A stretch of 64,000 nt of DNA from Chondrus crispus (Eukaryota > Rhodophyta > Florideophyceae > Gigartinales > Gigartinaceae), in NCBI RefSeq assembly GCF_000350225.1, contig NW_005179273.1, positions 1 to 64,000 of the forward strand, in the 5' to 3' direction. The notes beneath the pieces are model-generated. The model was not told where the DNA came from. It was given only the letters and a program-made list of their open reading frames with translations, and ran no database searches. The position numbers and the translations under genes were made by a program. How positions within the stretch are numbered: the stretch's first letter is position 1; each line of letters begins with the position of its first letter. Positions 54,201 through 61,472 of this stretch are shown here, piece after piece.

Positions 54201-55301
54201 AAGCGAGTATCCGAAATCAGGGACATGCAAAACGTTGGACAATTTGCAAGGATGTGGACTACCATTGACGTTCAACATGAATTCTACCTCACCACGACCA
54301 GCGACATTGGCTCTAGCCTTCGTGCCCATCTCGACTGATCCAGATTGCATCTCTTCATAAGTAACGAACAAAGAGCGATCAAATGTAATGTGGGCACTGC
54401 AACCGGAATCCACAAGCCATGACCCTGCGTTCACTGCCTTCTTTTCGGGAGAAGAAGTCGAAAGCAGGCATGTAAAGTTGCTTTCAGCAAAGGCAGCAGT
54501 AGAAGTTTCATCTCGAGATACGAATGCACTTGGCTTCATGCCGGGGTTGCGGGACCGGAACCCGTCTGGCGGTGCTGGTCGGCGCCCATTCACATCCTTG
54601 CCCCAGCAACGTGCTGCGGTGTGTCCATGTCGATTACAGTTCGTACATCTCATATCACGTCGAATAGGCATACGATTGACAAGTGCAGGTGCGTGGGGTG
54701 AAGTAGTAGAAGCGGTCTTCATGCTCTCTCGTTGTTCCTCTTGCAGCAGACGACTCTTCACAAACTCGAGTCCAAACACTTTATCCTCATTGCCAAGTGC
54801 GTCAAGTGCAACAATCAAGTTGTCGAATCGTGGAGGCAAGCCATTCAACACAGCCATTGCAATTTCTTTATCGTCAATCTCAACACTCATTGACTGCAAT
54901 CTGGCAGCAAGTTGCTTCACACGATTGATGAACACGAGCACTTTCTCGGATGGGAGCATGGAAACAGTGTAAAAGTCGCGACGGGCGGAAAGTTTGTTGA
55001 GCAAAGTGTGACGCTCAAACACATTCAGAATCGCCTCCCATGTCTCTTTCGCACTGCTACACCCTCGCACATGTTGCAAGTAGTCATCAGAAAGCGTGAG
55101 TCCGATGACTGCCTTTGCTTTCGCATCACCACGAATCCACTTCCTGCGATCATCTGACGTCGCATTTTCCGATATATCATCAAAAACGTATTGATCGACA
55201 TCTCGGAGAGCAAGCAGTAGCTCGATTTTCTGCTTCCAGATGTAAAAGTTAGATGCGGTCAGCTTCTCGATTCTGACCGATCCAGAGCTTTGGTCATCCA
55301 T
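51204..55301 (-). CDS. Copia Gag-Pol polyprotein of element E, intact, 1365 aa
   Basis: ATG 55301 (MDDQSSGSVRIEKL) is preferred over an upstream TTG. It matches the D start and follows the conserved pre-gag block by about 46 nt. Order and approximate residues: gag (1-215); CCHC knuckle CTNCNRHGHTAARC (about 225); protease LVDSGCSAH (about 295); GAG-preintegrase HERMAHVNVQG; integrase with HSDVCGP, RTDRGGEYLS and EQNGVAERLNRT carrying the D, D, E residues; RT from about 880 with VTAFLNGDLDEDIYMEQPEG and YVDDLLLAGSD (about 1045); RNase H SDADWAGC, CEAEYIALCEACKE, GCDNAGT (about 1205-1335). All catalytic motifs are present and there is no stop or frameshift. It is a single ORF, as in plant and algal copia elements. 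Confidence 0.97.
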   Translation of the reverse strand: MDDQSSGSVRIEKLTASNFYIWKQKIELLLALRDVDQYVFDDISENATSDDRRKWIRGDAKAKAVIGLTLSDDYLQHVRGCSSAKETWEAILNVFERHTLLNKLSARRDFYTVSMLPSEKVLVFINRVKQLAARLQSMSVEIDDKEIAMAVLNGLPPRFDNLIVALDALGNEDKVFGLEFVKSRLLQEEQRESMKTASTTSPHAPALVNRMPIRRDMRCTNCNRHGHTAARCWGKDVNGRRPAPPDGFRSRNPGMKPSAFVSRDETSTAAFAESNFTCLLSTSSPEKKAVNAGSWLVDSGCSAHITFDRSLFVTYEEMQSGSVEMGTKARANVAGRGEVEFMLNVNGSPHPCKLSNVLHVPDFGYSLLSVSQIVSKGLQVSFEKDKCIVTAGPTVVATASQVGDLFILDVMNETFSAHVVTLQTLHERMAHVNVQGIASMIHNNVVSGINVRQSDVIRAMNRKSDNHSLVCPACVFGKATRSVIPKQRSSSRAQNCLDLVHSDVCGPLEVQSIGGSRYFITFVDDHSNWVVVYTMRNKSEAFAKYKLYEQFAQTHTGRKVKVLRTDRGGEYLSTEFKSYLDSNGTQHQLTTAYTPEQNGVAERLNRTLIDLVRSMLSHKQVSKRFWAEALATAVYVRNRVTSRALPVNTTPHHIWMKSTPNVGHLRVFGSKCWYTLPKLELCKLDLRAREAMFLGYSQCSKAYKLWDGELSKVVVSRDAKFDESTCGMHDIPAHEKDSISSDVGVVLLGGDNENEADTPNANEVGSEEDEISGEVIENEDTHSVGENDEDDVSPPVETPNVTPPTPTPAVRRSSRISRPPGSWWRSNFAAALLSHAHVAIEGPKTFKQATHGPRAAFWQTGIDKELASQTKNQTWKLVPRSEASNILTSRWVFNVKQLPDANGNIVESAKARLVARGFQQVQGLDYTETYAPVIKFTTIRLLLALVAHYDLELHQMDVVTAFLNGDLDEDIYMEQPEGCVDKSKSDHVCKLLKALYGLKQAPRQWHTKVDDFLLGELGFETSRSDPCLYIKRIGNTIMLIALYVDDLLLAGSDIHAIKWMKGELNKRFEMKDLSEAKVCIGLEIQRDRTIKTLSLTQTKYALNVLDRFKMSTCNPSLTPMEQGRKTTNSIENDSETKAPYREAVGCLMYLMVGTRPDLAYAIGKLSQHSANPCESHWAGVKRVMRYVQGTRNLGIVFDNKSKSPELLGFSDADWAGCSDSRKSTSGYVFKFCGGAISWSSRKQTVVATSTCEAEYIALCEACKEATWLRQVVADVLGLDSDPTIMMGCDNAGTISFAQNESINRRNKHVDVKYHYVRDAIKRNIVYLSHCPTTSMPADILTKALGRILFQKFVELLGLAVSSKSM

Positions 55302-56496
55302 TTCGCCGAATGGATGTACCCTTCGAGTATACAAGGTCTTCTGTTCCGGGATCCCAAGCCGTTAACCGATAGTCAACACAATGGCAAGCCCACCCGTATA
55401 GGAAGTTTGTAGCGATTACTCGGAAATGTTCTTGGTGCTTGTTCCCGGCGGAGTGGAACAAGCGTATTCTTCTTAAAAATGCCTTAGGGCGCTACCCCTA
55501 TATGTCGGCCAGTGCGGGTCTTTCGACTGTGAACTAAATCAAACGTGCCACGAGTAAGCACAACAACTTTGCCTGTAGACGAACCAGGACTTTTGGTTAC
55601 TACCGCGAACGGTCCCTGCAACCTAAATCGGCTTGTCCAAACTTGATACGGTACTGCCTCAGAGGGTCTCCCACAACACAAGAATGAAACTGCCTTCGTC
55701 GTACTCGTGTGATTTGTTCACAATCACTCCTTGGGTCACCCTCTTCCGTGCGAACTTAATCAAGGTACGCGACCTTATACACGTATAGTGAGAGGTTCAG
55801 TGTTTAGGCACGTATTCTCTTCACCCAGGGGACCGAAGTCGTACCTATAGGGCTAATACCGAGAGCGTTACCCACACCGCCGACGCACCTCCCGAAGGCA
55901 GAGTGCGGATCGACTAGACCAGTACACTGTGATCCTCCCCGAGGATCAGTAATTCGTCTCTCGACGATTCTTGGTCGGACCCTCGCTCAAGTCAGATTTC
56001 CAATGGCACCAGCCTTTCACCAAGAGCGAGGGTATGTTCCACTGAGGATTTGGCAGTGCGTTGGCCACTAGGGACTTTCTTCCTCCCGACTAGCGGAAAG
56101 CTCACCCACAGCTCACACAACGACTGCCACGACAAAGCAAAAAACTGAGAACTGACGGACCACTGAGGATTTGGCAGTGCGTTGGCCACTAGGGACTTTC
56201 TTCCTCCCGACAAGCGGAAGGCTCACCCACAGCTCACACAACGACTGCCACGACAAAGCTGCAAGACCACAAAGTTGATTTCCAAAAACTGGGAACTGAC
56301 GGACCACCAAACTGAAAAATCGGCTGAAACGGTGCTGAAAACGACGGCGAAAACTGAAAAAACTGAAGAACCAAACTCGAAAACGGAGACTGAAACTGAT
56401 ACCTTCTTCTTCTGCTTGACGAGCTGAACAAACTGATACTTGAACGACGGCGAAACTCGAACTTGAACCAAAACGAAGACGACGATCAGCGTTGAA
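55302..56496 (-). other. Element E leader (5' UTR)
   Basis: It contains the conserved 50-bp block (55348-55397) and a 65-codon ORF (55484-55681). The C-terminal half of that ORF (VVLTRGTFDLVHSRKTRTGR) matches those in the D and C-type leaders, but its N-terminal half is frame-shifted. Stem-loops lie at 55924-55950 and 55979-56033. A direct repeat of about 120 bp (56038-56158 and 56159-56280) and a purine-rich tract next to the PBS complete it. There is no zinc-finger ORF. Confidence 0.7.
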
Positions 56497-56510
56497 CTGG
56501 GCCCATAACC
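56497..56510 (-). other. PBS of element E: half initiator tRNA-Met
   Basis: ctgggcccataacc on the plus strand, abutting the LTR end at 56511. Confidence 0.88.
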
Positions 56511-57250
56511 TATAGAAAGGTCATCGGGGCAGAGGGAAGAAGGATGGTTGAAGGTTGCTGGTGGTTGACGGGAAAAGAAGTTGATACCATTTTACTCTTG
56601 GTCGCCAACTATTGGCGCTACTTATACTCTTCGAACTACATACAATACGAGCCATTAGGGCTGGTCACGTGACTCTCCTTCTTGCACTGGTTGATAATCA
56701 AGTGACTCTCCCTGTTGCACTCTCGGTTGATAATCAAGTGACTCTCCCTGTTTGCACTCTCGGTTGATAATCAAGTGACTCTCCTTCTTGCACTCTCGGT
56801 TGATAATCAAGTGACTCTCCTACTTCCACTCTCCGTTGATAATCAAATGACTCTCCTTCTTGCACTCTCTCTTGCTAATAATTTGGGACCGTTTGAGAGT
56901 CAATAATATCTGAATGTACTGTACTGTAGATTACAGATTTTACACTACGATTAATAACCACTGTGGCACATACGTCATACGTGTCACACACGTGTCAAAT
57001 CGAGAAAAATGAAACATGTTCAGAATGTACTGTAGAGTGCCACGAGGTACATAACTTACACGTGTGAACACCAAAATTGAAACATGCTCGGAAATGATAG
57101 GAAAGTGCAACCGTGTACAAATATGACACGTGTCCACCTTGAAGACCAAACATCCTGAAAATGCTCTTGCAAGCATTTTAGGTTTCGTCGACGTACACGT
57201 GTAATATCTGTGAGGCTTGGAGCTTAGCATGTGGTCGAAGATTTCCAACA
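56511..57250 (-). repeat. Element E 5' LTR, 740 bp
   Basis: It is practically identical to 50453-51192, including the five 36-37-bp units. The promoter is expected in its first half, because transcription runs leftward. Confidence 0.95.
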
Positions 57251-57263
57251 CACATTACATGAT

Positions 57264-58122
57264 TGTAGTGCAATGCGCCTGTCGGGCAGAGACCGCGGTC
57301 CGATGGTCCAGCAAAAACAACAACAGCAACAAAAAGAAGAACTGCCGATGGCACAGCGCTACGGAGTGTCCGACTCTCCCTTCTCCGTTTAAACGAGCTT
57401 GCGACTCGTAGTAGCTCAGGTCCCTGATGGGGGGCACAGAGAAATAGCCCGGCCCGGGATCGGTGTGGTAGAGACTTGCGAAGAGAACTGCTCGACGAGT
57501 GTGGGGTGGGGCGCGTACGTAGATACCCCGGTTCCACTGGGTTGTAAGGCCAGTACTCGTTGAGCTTCTTCGACAACTTGTAACGCGACAAGGCCTTCGA
57601 CGGGGGCGTCGCAACGCAGCCCGACGGGATGAAATGAAAGTACAGCGCTACGTCAACCGTGCCGCCCGATGGCTCGAAACACCTACACCGGTTCGGTCGC
57701 AACCGAGGCCGATGGCACCAACACAAGATAAGGGAAAAGTAGGTAGAATTAGAGATAGAAAAGGATATGGAAGTAAAGGAAAGAGAAAAGGGAACCCCGA
57801 GCGATAGAGGATGCCGTAGGCTTAGGTAAAAGGGAGCGTCTTGGTAGAGACGGACTTCGACCAAGGCGACATTCAACTCCGGCAACTCGGGTTGGTTTAT
57901 TGACTTGTTCGGTCAAAGGGCTAAGTTATATAGAGCCCCGCCGGGGCGAGTACAGTTGCTCCCGGCTCTAGATTCTAGATCTAATTAGTAAATAAATTAA
58001 ATAATTAAAATAATCGTGCGCTTCGTCGCACACGTGTGTCCCCCAAACCCGGACTACAGTATCCAATTTTTTCCTTTTTCACTTTCTTCCTCCCCCCTAC
58101 CCGAGACGGGTATTGCACTACA
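57264..58122 (-). repeat. 859-bp LTR next to antisense ORF copy 2
   Basis: The sense strand starts TGTAGTGCAATACCC at 58122, after the purine tract cagaagggggata (58123-58136), and ends CGCATTGCACTACA at 57264. It is a diverged homologue of 36984-37921 with the same inverted ends. The 235-codon ORF covering it is LTR sequence. Confidence 0.78.
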
Positions 58123-58232
58123 TATCCCCCTTCTGAGCGCTCTCGCGCAGCGGCTTCACTCCCTTGCTTCCCAACTTCTTCCTTTTTCTTCCGACCATCG
58201 GTCGCCGCTCGCGTGAGAGTAAGACGATCTCC

Positions 58233-59896
58233 ATGCTTCCTTCATCAGATCCCACTGTCGGACATACCACCCGCGGTCGCCGCAGTGTGGGCTTCTCACA
58301 CACGCCTTCCATTCCTAGCGACCTTCCCTCCATACCCCGACTTCCCCCGAACACCAACGTTCCTGAACCGGGCTTTCATCCCGATCTCCATCCTTCATCA
58401 GCCCCTTGTCGATATCCCTCACTAGCCGAGCTCCAAGGTAAATCCATGCGCGACTATCCCTTACTGTACGCGGCCACTCCTTGGTTTTCCCCCATCGACG
58501 TGCGCGACGTCACTAGCATCGGGCGCGACTTTGCCGACGGTGCGGGGATGCTGCCGGGTCACCTTCCCCTTCAAGCCATTTCCTCCTACGATTGGCGTGC
58601 CCGTGTCGCCATTCCCCCTTCTATCCTGCGTCGTTCCTCCCCTCGTGGCCGACAGGGCCTATCCCTGCGGTTCATGGAAGGCGTTCTCGACCGTCTTGAC
58701 CTATCCCTATCCGATGCCCTCATCCCTCCGTCCTTCGGATGTGACACGTGGAAGTTTCGCATGGAGGGGGAGCGTGATTACCTTGACAACCTCCTCAGCT
58801 GGACACGGGGTGACCCCGTGCTCGAGGCGGACCGCCTGTGGCATAACCAACTGACGGTGACTAACGATGCCATGTCATACACGCGCGCAATCCTCCCCCT
58901 CAATTTCCGATATATGAAACGCGGGAACATCCCCTTCTTCCAGCATACGGTCCGATTCGAGCGTAAGATGAGATCGGACACGGGATATTTCCTAGCTTAC
59001 CAAATGGTTGAGGCGGGGGAAATTGCTCGGTCACACTACCCCAACCGGTACCAGCAACTCCCCTCATGGCGGGACAATTTGAGGTCTGCCAAGGGTTTTG
59101 GGCAGAGCTCGGTCCCATCCTTACCTACTTTGGAAGCCATCTCACTGATCCTCGTCACGGGTTGTGGGTTGTCTTTTTGACGGAGTGGTGCGTGAAGGTA
59201 GCCGCCACCTTGCTCTGGGAGGCGTACGATTGTTGGCGGCTTTGGTATCTTCCTCCGAAGCTCGTCGAACTCATGTGCCTTTTGGACTATACTGTGCCCT
59301 TGGGCGGAGCAGACACCGACTTCGAACTGCACTCCTTACTCGAAAAGATCAATCAGGTCGACTGGGATGTTGTTCCCCCTATCAACTCATCCCGATCCTT
59401 CGCGAGGCGACGCCCGTCCTTTTCTCCCGGTCGAAGTCACAGTGCGGCGGGTGACTTTGCCTGGTTCAACCCTTGGACATCCGCCTTGTGCTCTCCCTCC
59501 GAAGCGCGCCTCAGTCGCCAATTCGACAACCAAGTTCCAACCCCTGACGTAGCTCCCATACGAGCCATAGATCCCCGCGCAGACGACGTTTGTCCCCGAC
59601 CGTCTGCTCCAAATTCCCCTCTCCCCGCAGCCCCTGCCGCTGCTCCTCCTGCTGTCGATATCCCCTCGGCAGGGCATACCGAAACTCTGTCGGTTAGGGA
59701 AGCGTTGCCTTCCCCACCGTCCCCATCAATTCCCAAAAAGAGCGACGGAGCCATTGACATCTACTGCACATTGCTCCGCGCTCATGGCATCGAAGGTGAA
59801 GCTCTCCAAGGGGCTTCCCTCGATGATCTTCGAGTCCTTGCTCGACTCGTTACCTCACTCCCGAAGGAAAAATCTTTGGGTGTGCCGCCCCAATGA
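58233..59896 (+). pseudogene. Unrecognised protein antisense to its LTR (copy 2), one frameshift
   Basis: The ATG at 58233 (MLPSSDPTVGHTTRGRR) aligns with the copy-1 start. The product follows copy 1 throughout: SMRDYPLLYAATPWFSP, GMLPGHLPLQAI, DWRARVAIPPSILRRSSPRG, EGERDYLDNL, RSDTGYFLAYQMVEAGEIAR, then after a frame change FEVCQGFWAELGPILTYFGS, LTEWCVKVAATLLWEAYDCW, and the C-terminus GIEGEALQGASLDDLRVLARL. One base is missing at about 59069-59071 (copy 1 reads SWWSQYEVCQ there). The Pro/Ser-rich linker is shorter than in copy 1. AATAAA lies at 59994-59999, about 100 nt past the stop. The gene begins 111 nt outside the LTR and is transcribed away from it. Its function is unknown. Confidence 0.78.
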
Positions 59897-60210
59897 CCTG
59901 CCGCTTAGAGCGACTTCCCCGTGATCCGTTCTCGGACTATTACCCCTTTGGGAGTGACGTCCGATTACCGACGTCATCCGGTAGCTTTTAGCCAATAAAA
60001 TGAATCACCTGCGTACCCCCCTGGTCTCAGATTACCTCCTCTTTTGTGACCTCCTCTTGCATTCGGCCGGGGCGTGGCGGCCTCAGACACTATTTTTCTA
60101 GTCGTTTTCTCCCCTTTTGCATTAGTCGTCCCCTGTACAACACCAATGTTCGCAACCTCAGTTGCTCCTTGGTCCGTTTGGATCCCTCATCGCAGAACTA
60201 CTGGCTCTCC
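59897..60210 (+). terminator. 3' flank of antisense ORF copy 2 with polyadenylation signal
   Basis: AATAAA at 59994-59999 follows an inverted repeat (gacgtccgattaccgacgtc, about 59956-59975). A cctcctcttttg tract at 60039-60065 is shared with the flank of copy 1. The module is cut at 60211 by an A-type LTR. Confidence 0.5.
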
Positions 60211-61461
60211 TAATGGTAGGTTCGGAGGGGCAAGGGAAAGAAAGAGGGCAGGTTGATGTGTGTGAGTGAAGGAGTTGGTGCCGAGGTTTACTTGGAGCCG
60301 TCTTTCGGCGATACTTATACACTTTGAGTGTTACACTATCCCATTACTTTAGCACCTGGTAAACCGTACTCACCATATGCGCGACCAAGCGCGGTCCTCT
60401 TCTGGCCCGTCCACACTGTTCTATTTCCACCTTACGAATTGACTATTGACTATCAGTGCACAACAGTTTCTACACATTTCGAGTGACTGTAAACCATGGC
60501 CCTATGCATGCAATCGTTTCATACCTTACTAATCTGCATCCAGACATGACAGAATATATTCTTGCACAATGAACAACTTGGCATCTCTCTATTTCCAACA
60601 ACGCAAAGTCCTGTCATATCTCAGTCCCCATACATGCCCTTGTTTCGTACCTTACTAATTTCGGTACACACTGCCAGACAACTATCACGGATAGCAACAA
60701 TGTGCATCCAGACTTTCTACACATCTCACGTGATATCCGATGTGAATCACACGAGTACTGTCATCAACTTGCATCCAACGGCGCACCATAACGAGAGCAC
60801 AGTACAACGTCGCATGCTGACGAGAGTGTAGTACAACGGCGCATGCTGATGCAAGGGTCGCATAAAGCGTGACGCGTACACTGAATACTCACGTAAGTAC
60901 ATGTCTCTTGCGAGAAATACTTGTTGTACTTTTAATTCACATGTACTGTGCTCGGACACGCGCCGGACCGTATGTAGGCGACGTGTACAAGTGTACGTAC
61001 ACGCAGCAACCTGGCGATTTGTACATGTGTACACCGCACACAAGTGTCCAGCGCCAAGGCCACCCGTAATTACCCATTACAACCATGGTGAACAACTTGA
61101 AACCCCCGAAATGATGTAATTAAAACGTATACCGATCATTCAAGATATATCACCAGCATGACTGCATATAAGTGGACAATAACAGACCAATAGAATTGCA
61201 GCATTCGAACCGACACCCAATAGATTTGCAGTATTGCCTGTGTAGCCCTATAACGGTTGGGGCCAAATGCAATTTTTCGGCATTTATGCAAATTTGCATA
61301 ACCCTCCAAAAGTCCACTTTCGTCCCCAGAACCCCAAAATCTGAGAATTTACACGTGTCATGTGGTGATATGGGGTGAGGGTCCGGACCGTCGAGTCATG
61401 TACACGTGTCGCTCGATTTTGCACTTTCCAGATAACAGCATGTGGTCGCACATTTTCAATA
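60211..61461 (-). repeat. A-type 3' LTR of the right-edge copia copy, 1251 bp
   Basis: The sense strand runs from TATTGAAAATGTGCG (61461) to CTACCATTA (60211). It is complete and the same length as the element B LTR. Confidence 0.9.
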
Positions 61462-61472
61462 CCTCCCCTCGA

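Larger units (their letters stand above)
50453..57250 (-). mobile_element. Ty1/copia element E, complete and apparently young
   Basis: It is 6798 bp: 3' LTR 50453-51192, purine tract, gag-pol 51204-55301, leader, PBS 56497-56510, 5' LTR 56511-57250. It is flanked by CACAT at 50448-50452 and 57251-57255. Both LTRs are exactly 740 bp, and I found one difference by eye (aggtcagcgggg versus aggtcatcgggg). The gag-pol frame is uninterrupted. The insertion lies just outside the 57264-58122 LTR. Confidence 0.96.
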
